Source: Xenopus tropicalis
Lineage: Eukaryota; Chordata; Amphibia; Anura; Pipidae
Assembly (NCBI RefSeq): GCF_000004195.4
Contig: NC_030681.2
Coordinates: 26,612,982 to 26,676,981 of the forward strand
Length of the DNA: 64,000 nucleotides
Direction: 5' to 3'
The notes beneath the pieces were generated by a model, which saw nothing but the letters and a program-made list of their open reading frames with translations, was not told the origin of the DNA and ran no database searches. The position numbers and the translations under genes were made by a program. This document shows, piece by piece, positions 1 through 11,252 of this stretch (within the stretch, counting starts at the first letter, position 1; each line of letters starts with the position of its first letter).

Positions 1-336
1 ATTTCCGTGTTTCGCCATTGGCGGATTGTTTCGCGAAACGGATGAAAAAATTTGCTGCGGAAAAATATGCCGCACGTCCAAAAATTGTCGCCGGCATCAA
101 AAGATTAGCTGCGCAACGAAATAATAGCCGTGGGCGACAAAAGAATATCCGTGCAACAAAATAATAGCCGCGGGCGACAAAATAATAGCCACGTGACAAA
201 ATAATAGCCGCGGGCGACAATTTTTTTTGCCACACAACATTTTCGCTGTTTCACGAAATTTTCGCCGTTTCACGGATCTTTCAAAGGATTCGCGAATTTT
301 TTGGTGAAGCAAAACGGAACAGATTCACTCATCACT
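1..336. mobile_element. Non-autonomous DNA element, TAGTGATGGGCGAA type, cut by window edge
   Basis: CpG-rich sequence with repeated TTTCGCC/GGCGAA words, ending in ATTCACTCATCACT. It matches, end for end, the more complete copy at 10101-10377, which begins TAGTGATGGGCGAA. The left end lies outside the window. Between about 115 and 222 a short unit of roughly 21 bases (AATAATAGCCGCGGGCGACAA and variants) is repeated about four times. No transposase is encoded. I do not assign a superfamily. Confidence 0.7.
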
Positions 337-410
337 CATGGCATCTTATTGAATCAACACAATGGAACTGGAAGCTATTCTGCACCAATAGAAGATCACA
401 GATTGGCTTA

Positions 411-577
411 GGGCTGTGACACATGGGGAGACACACTAATCTCCCCGAAATGCCATCCCACCAGCTAGAATGTAATTCACCAGCGGCGCTGCGATTTGCC
501 GAAGTCGCAGAAGTTGCCTTGAGAGGAAACTTCCGTGACTTCAGCAAATCGCGGCGAAGTGCAGGCGAGAAAGCCTT
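411..577. mobile_element. Decayed partial palindromic MITE, AGGGCTCTGGCACA family
   Basis: Starts GGGCTGTGACACATGGGGAG and continues with ATCTCCCCGA, GCCATCCCACC and a GATTTGCCGAAGTCGC core. These are the same blocks, in the same order, as the intact palindrome at 33034-33365. The right arm is missing, so this is a truncated and mutated copy. The 91-residue open frame across it is not a gene. Confidence 0.6.
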
Positions 578-825
578 TAGTAAACCACTTTCATTTACAA
601 ATAATAGGTGTAATCAAGGCAACCCTACATTGTTGTTCATAAATAAAACATTCCTGCACCATGGCTACCTACCTCCTCACATTACTCTTTCATTCTGACT
701 TTAGTTACACGCTGCTTTCATAACTCATCAAACAGTTTCTGCACAGCATAGAGTCCTGTGTATGGATCGGTGTAGGAATATGTTTGTGTGTGTATATATA
801 CTGTAGGGGCACACATATTGTGTGT

Positions 826-1038
826 ATGTATATTTTTATTTATATAGCACTAGTTATGTAAGCAGCAGAACAGTAAATAAACAAACAGGGTGTCATTACA
901 ACAATAGATTTTTAAATTCAGAGGACAATAACGAATACAAATACATAAAGAGTACATTCGCATTAAAGACTCCGCAGAGCTTAGTGACAGATAAAAGAAT
1001 GGAGGTCCCTGCAGCGTAGAGCTTACAATCTAATAAGA
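826..1038 (-). mobile_element. tRNA-derived SINE (V-domain type), 3' half, minus strand
   Basis: Read on the plus strand it begins TATTTATATAGCACT and ends GAGCTTACAATCTAATAA. These are the reverse complement of the 3' tail and the TTAGATTGTAAGCTC block seen in other copies in this window (15.9, 43.1, 47.5 and 51.6 kb). The tRNA-related head is absent, as expected of a truncated copy. Confidence 0.6.
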
Positions 1039-1078
1039 GTGCAAAATTTCTGCTTGTGCCAGGCACATCTTTTTTTTT

Positions 1079-1279
1079 CTTTGTTGCCCGTGTCTTTTTT
1101 TTTTTGGTCGCCCTTTTTTAACGTGACTGTGCCCAATTGGACGCGCAACAAATTTTTTTTATGCGTGGCAAATTTTTTGCGGCAAATTTTCACGGAAGTA
1201 TCTCAAAACAATTCACCAATGGCCAAATGCAGAAATTTGCTGAGAATTCATGCCTGGCGAAAAAATTCGCTCATCACTT
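1079..1279. mobile_element. GGGCGAA-type DNA element, partial, inverted relative to the 10.1-kb copy
   Basis: Contains GGCAAATTTTTTGCGGCAAATT and ends CATGCCTGGCGAAAAAATTCGCTCATCACT-like sequence, the reverse complement of the first 40 bases of the element at 10101. Only this half is recognisable. Confidence 0.55.
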
Positions 1280-1906
1280 GTACTGGGGAAAATACACTGG
1301 TACATTAATGCCATAAAGCAATGACATACACGGCATGTTATTATATGGAGGGTATGTGCTGCCATATCATTGCAATGGTAGTCCCTGCCTGGACCTGGCA
1401 GAATTACTTTTGGCAAAAAAATGCATTGGCGCACTTGACAAATTGACATATTTTCAAAGCTTTGGAACTAAACCTGCCCAAAAGAGGCAAATGTTTATCA
1501 ATGCAAAGTTATTACCCCAAAACTTACTATACCATGGTTCTCTCCAGGAGAAGTGTGGAATGTTACCCTCTTTTACCTGGGGCAGCCCGTTATTGTGAGT
1601 GGAAAATTTGTTGACGTCCACATATAAGGCCTATTACTAACACAGAGCTGAGGGAGTAGTCAGTGGGGTCCTATCTAATGAGAACAATGTGGTACTGAGG
1701 TCTGACATGATTGGGCCAACTATATTAAGCCAAATGCTCCCTCTATGCCTGTCTGTGGGTTTGGTATGCACTTGGGAACACACATTTAACACTCCATAGC
1801 ATCTTTAAGAAACATTTCCACTATAAATCCACAGGACTAGAATTTCTAGCACATTATAATTATTTATATATTAAGGGTCATTTGCTAGCAATATACAATC
1901 TTAGTC
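1280..1906. other. No gene seen; apparently single-copy AT-rich sequence
   Basis: No exon-like open frame, splice-site pair, RNA gene or repeat that I recognise. Probably intergenic or intronic. Confidence 0.4.
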
Positions 1907-2215
1907 TTAAGGTGGCCATACATGGGCCAATATAAGTTGCCAACTTGAGTCCTTCGGACCTAGCTGGCAGCTTGGGAGTCTCCCTATGACTTTCCCAAAA
2001 ACCATTCAGATATCAGGTAGGTTAGAAAGCCCTATGGGGTGAGGACCACATTGGAGTATTAATGTGGTCCTTGCCTGATGGGTCTATGTAGACCCCTATT
2101 GGGATTCTGTCAGGGACCAAACAATTGAATCAGACAGTTTGGGCCTAGCACATGGGTGGTCAAAGCAGGCAAAGATTTAGGTGCCTTGACAAATGAGTAG
2201 ATCCATTAGCATATG
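1907..2215. mobile_element. Decayed GGTGGCCATACATGGGCC-type MITE
   Basis: Left end TTAAGGTGGCCATACATGGG resembles the left end of the palindromic element at 40254. The right part (CACATGGGTGGTCAAAGCAGGC, then AAATGAGTAGATC) matches the right part of 18280-18525. Both look like members of one family of non-autonomous elements, here without an intact inverted repeat. Confidence 0.5.
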
Positions 2216-4189
2216 CCTAGCATTAGTAGTGTGTTTCTGTGTTGGACCTGGGCCACCCTACATGTATAGTCCATTTGTAACATACATAATAATATACAAC
2301 ACATATTTGGTGTTTTCTGGAACTATTTTGTGAAATTTCATAGCAAAACTGGGTATTTGTGTATGACGTATATATGTACTCAGGTACACAGGTTTGTTTT
2401 ATTTATTACTTTAAGATTAAATTAAAATAACTGATATGAATTGCCTAGGATGTATAGCAAAATATACGGACATAACTTGGTGCCAAAAAGCACTCAACCT
2501 GCCAGTAAGTGATGACTTTTTGCCTTGCCTCATGGCTGGGGTGCCCTTCACAGGTGGTAAAGACAGGGTTGGCCTGAACCCACTGGAATGAGATGCAGAG
2601 TGCTACCAACCCCAGAGAGAAGTGCTCTCTGCATAAGTACTAAGGGATATAATCTGCCATTTTTTGCACTTTGCACCCTGCCTTCCACGCTAAATGAATT
2701 GCAGCGGGTCTCTTGTGCTTTGTTTTAGAGCCACCACTTGGAGGGTGGGCATGTAGGTCTATGGAAGGTAGTAAGGACAGGGCTAGCAGAATATGCAGAG
2801 TGCAGCCAGATCCCAGATCTCTGTTTGATCACTAAAGGACACACTCTTGCTCCCCTTAGTCTTTATGTATCTGCCTGTGACCCCCTTATATCTGATTAGC
2901 TCCTGTGACTTACAGAGTAAGGTTTGCTTAAGAGATGTCATGCTTTGATCCTCTAGCTGTCTAGCTAAACTATAACTCCTCTGACAAGACTGCTGAGATT
3001 TGAAGTTCAAGAAGAGCTTGATAGTCATGAGCCTGATTCATTCATTGTTGTTAAACACAAGGCCCAGCCTTTCTGCATATCCCTCAGGCCTCTCTCCCAG
3101 CAGCCCTGGCTTGCCCAGAAGTACAAGATCCTCTGTCAGCACATGATTGATGGAGCCCATATATCCCATCCCATCTCTGGCCCTTTAAACACATTGTAAG
3201 CATTTCACAAACGAGTTTATTCTGCTAGAGTATCATTGTGTCCTCCTTTGCTCATCACGCCTTGATTTATCTGAAAGCAGGAGCTGATGTTCTGCACCTA
3301 ATAGGACTAAATATCCCATTAGAAAAGCAATGCCGGAATCACGTATTGAACTGCCAGCAGTTATCTTTTCTAGGAGGAAGCAGTGGAAATTCAATGTAGA
3401 AGCAGCTCCTGACAGCCCAACGCCGTGCAATGTTTCATTCCCTGCTCTGCAAGAGCCCAGCTTTGATTGATGCCGGGGAGGTTTCATATTCAGCTGTACA
3501 TGAGCTCTGCCCACCTCCCCGGAGTCCTCTCACTGCTGCCCAATATAGTTAAGGGATTATTTTGTTCTGTATACATACAGTATATATATATATATATATA
3601 TAATCCCAGATGCATCTCTTTCTTCTTTATTTACTTACAAAGAAACAAGTTTAGTTGTCCCTGAGACTGCATTCACCTTTGGCCCGTGGCTACGCCATTC
3701 TACATATTAATCACAGCCATCTCCGTACGACCTCACCGATCAAAAGAAATGATCTAGAGCAAGGAATCAAGTTTGGGAAGCCGAACACTGCAGCAAAGGA
3801 TAAAAAAAACCCAGTCATTGTTGGTGCCAAGTCAGTGCTGCAATGAATCGATTCTGCCACACGGCAGTGATTTGTTAAATCCCCTTTTCTCTGGGTTACA
3901 GTTTCATTGCAGCAGAGCTAGCCCTCAGCTCCTAGCGCATCATTTATACCCGGGACTCTGCATAGCTGCAACCAACGCAATAAATGAGCCTTTAATGTTG
4001 CTGAGAATAAATTCAATAGCAGTTTTATAACTACATGCAGGCAATTTGGCTTTCATGGTTCTTTAATAAGAAACAGCACAGAAAAATATTTATGTACCTA
4101 TTACCATGTATATTACTCAGCCCAGCACCTTGTCAGCTGTGGTGTATATATATAAAGCATTGCTCTTCGATCCAATCAATTCCAACTAT
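2216..4189. other. Non-repetitive stretch with possible conserved non-coding element at about 3085-3530
   Basis: No gene is visible. 3085-3530 is a balanced-composition, repeat-free segment with many homeobox- and GATA-like words (for example TGATTGATGG, TTATCTTTTC), which is the look of a vertebrate conserved non-coding element. That is an impression, not an alignment. A short (TA)n tract lies at about 3582-3602. 3603-4189 shows nothing else. Confidence 0.3.
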
Positions 4190-4737
<548 letters not shown>

Positions 4738-4742
4738 AGATA

Positions 4743-5205
4743 TTAAAGGAGACATATTAGATAAATGGGAAAAACCGTCATTTTATAGGCAATTATTAAT
4801 AATATAAGGTGCTGGTTTCACTTTGTGCTAAAACATTAACCCTATCTGTAACAATGGCCCCTTTATTGGAGCTCCCTATAGATCCTATCACTTCTCTGTC
4901 CATGTTTGAAATGAAGAGTGGGCGTGTCCTAACGGTCCCTGCCAGAAGCACAGTAGGCGAGGGAGAGCCAATCACAGCCCTGCACTCACACAAGCACAGA
5001 CAGGCTTCAGTTCCCTATCAGGTCAGCCTAGCTGCTGATTGGTTGCTATCCTACAGTGGAACAGATGGGTGGGGCTAGTGGGGTTTTGGTGGAATTTCTC
5101 AAAAAATCTGTGTGAAACACAACTTTTTTAGCACAATCCTTCTATATCTAGAGGAGTATAATTCCCTGGTACATTCACCATTTCTATAGGATTTGTCTCC
5201 TTTAA
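4743..5205. mobile_element. Kolobok/T2-type MITE with TTAA duplication
   Basis: Begins TTAAAGGAGACATATTAG and ends GGATTTGTCTCCTTTAA, giving a TTAA on each side and inverted ends starting AAGGAGACA. TTAA targets with AAGGRR termini are the hallmark of the Xenopus T2/Kolobok group. At 463 bases with no transposase it is non-autonomous. Confidence 0.8.
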
Positions 5206-5212
5206 AGCAAAG

Positions 5213-5597
5213 TCAAAATTTAAAACAATGTCATTGAGCATCGAATACCGCTGGAGGCGAATAAAAGAGCTATACAAATAAGGGTAATGTCCCACGGGAA
5301 GATTAGTGGCACGTGATAAATCCCGAAAATCCCGAAAAAGCCTTTCCCCTGCGGAATCAGCAGTGAATAGACCCACGCATCGCTTCAGTTTTCCGAAGTT
5401 GTATAAAGTTTCGTCCTGCAGGAAAACATCGGCCATTCCCTTTATTGCTGGGGAAAGGCTTTTGGGGAGATTAGTCGCCCGCAGTAGCAGATTGATCGCG
5501 TGCCACTATTCTCCCTGTGGGACATTACCCTTATTTGTATACCTTTTATTCGCCTTCACCGGTATTTGACGCTGAATTACATTGTTTTAAATTTGAA
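5213..5597. mobile_element. Long palindromic MITE (AGGGTAATGTCCCAC type)
   Basis: The left arm (ATTTAAAACAATGTCATTGAG ... AATAAGGGTAATGTCCCAC) is repeated in reverse complement on the right (GTGGGACATTACCCTTATT ... CATTGTTTTAAATTT). The arms run about 190 bases each and remain clearly alignable. The centre carries GGGGAGATTAGTCGCCCGC, a block shared with the palindrome at 33034-33365, so the two families may be related. Open frames of 102 and 87 codons here are chance readings of the palindrome. Confidence 0.75.
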
Positions 5598-5684
5598 ATC
5601 TCTGCAGTAGCAAAGAATTATCACCTGTGGGACATTACCCTAAAAGGATTTGTTGTCCAAACAGAATTTAATAACTTGTAGGGG

Positions 5685-6404
5685 CTGATTTACTCACTTG
5701 AAACCCTCAGCATCCAATCAGCAATTAAATCCGCCTGGTGGTGTGAGAATGAGCTCTTTCTCTCTCACATTACTGGGTCTCCTGTCATTTAAAGCAGCTC
5801 AGCGATTGCTCTTTTAGATGTAAAACTCAATGTATAAGGGGTATTTACATATCCCCTGGTGCAGGTGGTGCCTACAGACTAAAGCTGCTCTATGGTATCT
5901 CATGGATTATTGAATATCTGTATAGGGGAAGACAGGGTTGAGGAGCCTGTTGGTCAGTGGTGTAACTAGTCTGTGCTGGGCCCCCCTGCAAAAAATATTC
6001 TTAGTGGCACAGGGACTCCTACCCCAAATCCTCCTCAGCCTGCTCATTCCTTGCCCCTTGCCTGCCTCCCTCATGTCCCCCGCTCCCTGCCCACAGGTAA
6101 AAACACTATGCCCATGTTGAAAAGGTGTAGATTTAGAAATGTAGATGGTAGAACTATCTTTTTATTCAGCAGCAACATGGTAGTCCAGCACAATATGAGA
6201 ACACTTCTTCTCTTGAAAAAATGTAGAGTAATTAGGGTTGTCACCTCTCCTGCCGGGGTGTAATGTCACTGGGCAGGGCAGTGACGTCACAATTGCCCAA
6301 TTGCCACATCAGTCTTCAAGAATCAGTTTTCCAAACCGGGCAAACTGGGCAGGCTCTTTTGACCCGGACAGCCCTACTGAAAACCGGACAGGTGGCAATT
6401 CTAA
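5685..6404. mobile_element. Cluster of short, decayed DNA-element fragments
   Basis: 5685-5825 starts GGGGCTGATTTACTCAC, like the ends of the GGGCTCATTTATCAAC-type MITE at 41511. At 5954-6010 GTCAGTGGTGTAACTAGTCTG followed by GGGCCCCCCTGCAAAAAA matches the hAT-like family also seen at 54561-54810. 6231-6404 runs from TAGGGTTGTCACCTCTCCTGCC to ACCGGACAGGTGGCAATTCTAA, whose ends are inverted copies. None is complete enough for a target-site call. Confidence 0.5.
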
Positions 6405-6988
6405 GAGCAATGGTTCCCAAACTCTGGGGCTGACCCCCTGAGTGGTCTTGGAGCTGTGATAGCAGGGCTCAGACTGATGGGCAGCTTAGGTGAGAATTGC
6501 TAGAATAGGCTTGAAAACTCATCTTGAATGTGAGTTAGGCTTTGGCGAGATTTGGGGTGTATGCTGTATGTATTTGCTGTTATGGATATTCTTGACACTA
6601 TCACAAAATTACCAATACACTGATAATTTCTTATGTCTGAACTCATTTTATGAACTAAGGGGGAGCCATTACTAGAGAACAACATATGTCAAATATTCAT
6701 CACAAGTCGCTGCTACTCATAAAGCCCTGCCATGCTACAAAGCTACCAATGTATCTAGAGCCTGTGTGGACAAGTTTATAATGTTCTATAATGTGGAAGG
6801 GGTTTACTGAGGTAATGGTGGAGGAGAAGGAACGTCTACATAGAATTTACCCCTTCCCTCTTCTCTCTCGCTCTGGCACTCCCCTAATTTGATGTGGAGG
6901 ATGCATGCTTTCAGCCCATAAAAGGGCTAGCAGACTGGATTGGAACAGGTCTAGAGAAGACAGAACTGGAACAAGGACAGGACAAGAT
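6405..6988. other. No gene seen; single-copy-like sequence
   Basis: Nothing I recognise apart from a short AACTCTGGGGCTGACCCCCT motif at 6419-6441, typical of old hAT debris. The segment ends at the poly(A) of the neighbouring LINE. Confidence 0.35.
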
Positions 6989-7258
6989 TTTTTTTTTTAG
7001 AATTTTTACATTTGTACTTTCCCTAACACTTCTTTTACAGTATTAATTATTTGTCATTCCATATTAATTTTGTCCTCATCACATTTTATCCCCAGTCAAA
7101 ACATCAAAACCTCATAATTTATTTTTACCAAACCTGTTATTTTACTAATTATACCACTTATTTCTTTCCAAAGTCTCTGTGCAAAATTCCAAAATAAATG
7201 AAACCATGTTTTACTCAAATTACATTTTTCTCTTGGACACTTCGGGCTTGTAAGTAAC

Positions 7259-7460
7259 CCCTAAGGCAAGGGTCCCCAACCGCCGGGCCGCTGACCAGTT
7301 CCGGGCCGCGGACGGCATGGCAGTGGGCCGCAGCGCCCCCTCCCCCCCAGCGCGTCGCATGTATTACGCGCCGCGCCCCGCCCCCCTCGGTCCGTGTAAA
7401 AGATTTTGTGCCTCCTACCGGGCCGCGGGGCTAAAAAGGTTGGAAACCCCTGCCCTAAGG
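7259..7460. mobile_element. Short hAT element with perfect 8-bp target duplication
   Basis: CCCTAAGG stands at 7259-7266 and again at 7453-7460. Between them, 7267-7452 begins CAAGGGTCCCCAACC and ends GGTTGGAAACCCCTG, inverted ends of hAT type. The 186-base body is strikingly GC-rich (GGGCCGC repeated several times) inside an AT-rich LINE. It encodes nothing. The termini and GGGCCGCGGAC words recall hAT families known across tetrapods. Confidence 0.9.
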
Positions 7461-7970
7461 TACTGAAAGTCCTTTACAGGCAAACAACCATATTCCATAT
7501 ATTTTTTGATACTTATTCATAAAATGTTGCCACTATATAAACAAATTCTTGTTTCCTCCAACCTTGACTTATTTTTCACATTAAACAATTAAAAAAAGGA
7601 GAATTCTGCTAATTTCCACTCTTTAATACTTGTTTTTAAAACCTATAAAACCATGTCCCTATAACAGTCATTGGTTTGCTCATATCAATTTCAACCCAAC
7701 CATATTTATTTAAAATCCACCCTGCACCATATTGTATAAAACCAGTAGCCCATTTTTATCAACTAAATAAGAAACCATGGCAACCATGGTTAGACCACCC
7801 TAATATCCTACATTATCTCTGACCGCCATATATATCTACCAATTGGGGTTAACCTTCTCATGTCCATAAAAGCCCTGATTGTTATTAACCATACTGGGGT
7901 GGGAACATATTTCGAAAGATGAATAATTTAGGAGGTATTCCCATTTTTTTGTATTATCATGTCTTTGTAG

Positions 7971-8734
7971 TACAGGTATAGGACCCATTATCCAGAATGC
8001 TCGGGACCAATTTCCGTAATTTGGATCTCAATACCTTAAGTCTACTAAAAAATCAATAAAACATTAATTAAACCCAATAGGATTGTTTTGCATCCAATAA
8101 GGATTATTTATATCTTAGTTGGGATCAAGTACAAGGTACTGTTTTATTATTACAGAGAAAAGGGAATCATTTAACCATTAAATAAACCCAATAGGGCTGT
8201 TCTGCCCCCAATAAGGGGTAATTATATCTTAGTTGGGATCAAGTACAGGTACTGTTTTATTATTACAGAGAAAAGGGAATCATTTAACCATTAAATAAAC
8301 CCAATAGGGCTGTTCTGCCCCCAATAAGGGGTAATTATATCTTAGTTGGGATCAAGTACAGGTACTGTTTTATTATTACAGAGAAAAGGGAATCATTTAA
8401 CCATGAAATAAACCCAATAGGGCTGTTCTGCCCCCAATAAGGGGTAATTATATCTTAGTTGGGATCAAGTACAGGTACTGTTTTATTATTACAGAGAAAA
8501 GGGAATCATTTAACCATGAAATAAACCCAATAGGGCTGTTCTGCCCCCAATAAGGGGTAATTATATCTTAGTTGGGATCAATTACAAGGTACTGTTTTAT
8601 TTTCCCATAGAAAAAGGAAATCAGTTTTAAAATTCTGAATTATTTGATTAAAATGGAGTCTATGGGAGACGGGCTTTCCGTAATTCAGAGCTTTCTGGAT
8701 AACGGGTTTCCGGATAAGGGGTCCGATACCTGTA
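7971..8734 (+). mobile_element. TACAGGTATGGGATCC-type palindromic MITE with internal 113-bp array
   Basis: Ends are TACAGGTATAGGACCC and GGGTCCGATACCTGTA. The outer TA may be the target duplication. The left arm (TTATCCAGAATGCTCGGGACC, GTAATTTGGATCT) and right arm (TATGGGAGACGGGC, CCGTAATTCAGAGC) are the two conserved arms seen in all copies in this window. It is inserted in the minus-strand LINE. The middle is expanded into a tandem array. Xenopus MITEs carrying tandem repeats have been reported (Xmix/Xstir, from memory); I have not matched the names. Confidence 0.85.
8135..8600 (+). repeat. 113-bp tandem array inside the MITE, about 4 units
   Basis: The marker GGTACTGTTTTATT recurs at 8135, 8248, 8361, 8474 and 8588, giving spacings of 113, 113, 113 and 114. 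Units read ACAGAGAAAAGGGAATCA ... AACCCAATAGGGCTGTTCT ... TTAGTTGGGATCAAGTA and are nearly identical, more so than the arms, so the array was made or homogenised recently. Confidence 0.95.
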
Positions 8735-9533
8735 TTATGTTTTACATATTTTCTTAGAAAACTGAAAACTGAAAGATTTACTCATTAGGTGTTCTCCATG
8801 GAACTCTTTTTAGGCTGAATGGTGAAGAGGCCACGTTCATGCCAACAGTAAGCTGCTAGTGGTAAATGTATAATAACTGTATGCTACACTATCTCTTTTT
8901 CTGTCGGACCCATAGATTTTGTACTTTGATAATCTTTCTGTGGTTTTACTTTATGTGTTACCAAAGTTGTCGGAATACTGCATTTTACTTTCAAATAAAA
9001 ATGTATTGAAATAAAAAAAAAGAAACTCTTACATTTGGATCATCTTTACCTCGATTTTTAGGATCTTTGTACATGAGTTCCCTTTTTAACTTCTCCATTT
9101 TAGAATTCCAAATTAAACAAAAAACAATTTTGTCATATATCCCTTAATTTATAATATATTAGGTAAAAACACCAGACTAACATACAATAAAATTGCCCAA
9201 ATAGCTGGTTTTATAATTAATACTTTCCTTATTATTGAAAGATTCCTTAATTTCCACATAGTTAATATTTTCCTTATTTTCTCTAATATTTCCTTCCAGT
9301 AAACTTCCCCAGATCAAATCATTCCATTTACCAAACACATTACACTCACACTTATCAATATTTAATTTAGAACCTGCTGCATCATAAAAACACTCTGCTC
9401 ATAAAACTGCCCTATTTACAGACTCCTTATTTGTACACGTAATAATTACATTGTCCATATGTCCCAAAACTTTGATGTCATCCTTTATCCCTGGCATATT
9501 CACTCCTTTCATTATTTTATTATGTTCAATAAC
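8735..9533 (-). pseudogene. LINE ORF2 C-terminal part between insertions
   Basis: Minus-strand, same retrotransposon as 6989-11675. It contains the degraded catalytic box (GHMDNVIIT at about 9465-9439) and the downstream SKLNIDKCECNVFGKW block, typical of the palm-thumb region after the catalytic aspartates. Broken by several stops. Plus-strand 9001-9020 has an A-rich tract. Confidence 0.7.
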
Positions 9534-10100
9534 TCATAACAAAGGCTCAACAAAACATACAAAAAATATCGGTGACAATGGACAACCTTGTCTCACACCC
9601 GATTTAACAGCAACAGGCTTTGTTTTAAACCCGTTTACTGAAATCTCACTACTAACATTATTATATAACACTTTTTTAATAACATTTTCCATAAACCCAA
9701 CTAAAACCATAAATTCATGATTTATCCTATCATAGGCTTTCTCAATGCAAGTCAATGCATTGCGATGCCACACCTAGGTTCCTATTTATCACTCTTAATC
9801 TAAATTGTCTCTAACAATAATTACGTTTTCCCAAATACATCTACCCAGTATTGCACATAATTGTCCTGGATACAGTAACTCATCAATCACATTTTTCACT
9901 CTATTTGGAATCAGTTTAGTTATAAACATTTTGCATTCTAGCAGCTTTAGTTTTATATCAGCTATAATGTTATAATCTACGTTTAACAACACAATAGGAC
10001 TATCATTTTTTATTTTTTCCCATTCACCTTATAAATAAACAACGCAAAACTTTCTTTTGCAATACTGTAATTTCCCCTTCTCTAAAACATAATTAATAAT

Positions 10101-10377
10101 TAGTGATGGGCGAAATGTTTCACCAGGCATGGATTTGCGGCGAATTTCTGCGTTTCGCCATTGGCAGATTATTTAGCGAAACAGATGAAAAAATTTGCCA
10201 TGTGTCCAAAAATTGTCGCAAGAATAGTTGCGGGCATCAAAAGAATAGTCGTGTTTTCAAAGAATAGTTGTGGGTGACAATTTTTTTTGCCGCGGGTCAT
10301 TTTTGCCGTTTCGCTAATTTTTCACCGTTTTTCCGGTGAAGCGAACGGGATAGATTCGCTCATCACCATAAATAATT
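10101..10377 (+). mobile_element. TAGTGATGGGCGAA-type DNA element inserted in the LINE
   Basis: Begins TAGTGATGGGCGAAATGTTTC and ends GATTCGCTCATCACCA. Internal words TTTCGCC, AATTGTCGC and short CAAAAGAATAGT repeats match the copy at 1-336. LINE reverse transcriptase sequence resumes on both sides (VEFYKTFW on one, LLNVDYNI on the other), which fixes the element boundaries to within a few bases. Confidence 0.75.
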
Positions 10378-10793
10378 TCTAAAAAATCACATTTAACCAA
10401 AACCCAAAATGTTTTATAAAACTCAACAGATAACCCATCGCTACCAGGAGATTTTTCCATCTGCTAAGAATAAAATTGCCATTCTTCTCTATATATTTCC
10501 CTATCTAGCCACAATTTATTTTTATAAGATCATTCTTTTTCTAAAAAAACATTAAAATCCATTTTCCTCTTAGTAAATAAATGATCATAAAATGCATATG
10601 CTTTGTTTAAAATACCATTCATCTATCTTATTAATAAAGTATTTCTTACCTACACATTTTTTAAAGAAAAGCCGTGATCATTTTTGAAAATAATTTTATT
10701 ACCTCTTTTACCCAATCATTTTAATCTCTTTTTAAATTTCATCTATTTCATCTCATACTTCTATACCCTTCTATTTAAATCTAATCATAGGTT

Positions 10794-11252
10794 TTAAAGG
10801 AGAAGGAAAGGTAAAAACTAATTAAGCTTTATCAGAAAGGTCTATGTAAATACAGCCATAAGCACTCACAGAAACGCTGCACCGAGTCCTCTGTCAAAAG
10901 AAACACAGGATTTCTTGTCTCCTTTTTGTAAACATGTTCTTAGTGTATCTGACTTCCTCTCTCAGAAAAATCCTTCATTCCCGGGGCCAGAGTCTGCCGA
11001 GCTCTCTCCTCTCTCCTGCTCCCCCCACCCATAATAATGTTAAGAACTCCCTTAGGAATGTGTAATCTGAGCTACCAGCCTCTAGATCTACAGCAGGAAG
11101 CTATGAACCCAAGCTAAAATGGCAGCTGCAATCTTAAACAAACGGATAAAGCTTATAGGGCTGTTAACTCAGGTACGGTAATGCTTTCTGCAGAATAAAT
11201 ATAGCGTTCAAGGTGGCACTAATGTGGCGAAATGACTTTCCTTCTCCTTTAA
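10794..11252. mobile_element. T2-MITE (Kolobok group) with TTAA duplication, inside the LINE
   Basis: Starts TTAAAGGAGAAGGAAAGGTA and ends GACTTTCCTTCTCCTTTAA, a TTAA on both sides with matching inverted termini. 459 bases, no coding capacity. The CTCTGTCAAAAGAAACACAGG and TCTCTCCTCTCTCCTGC blocks are internal. LINE sequence flanks both sides. Confidence 0.9.

Noticed and set aside
9534..9992. Host gene with reverse transcriptase-like protein
   Set aside because: Part of a multiply broken LINE, with mutated catalytic box and other LINE blocks in order on both sides.
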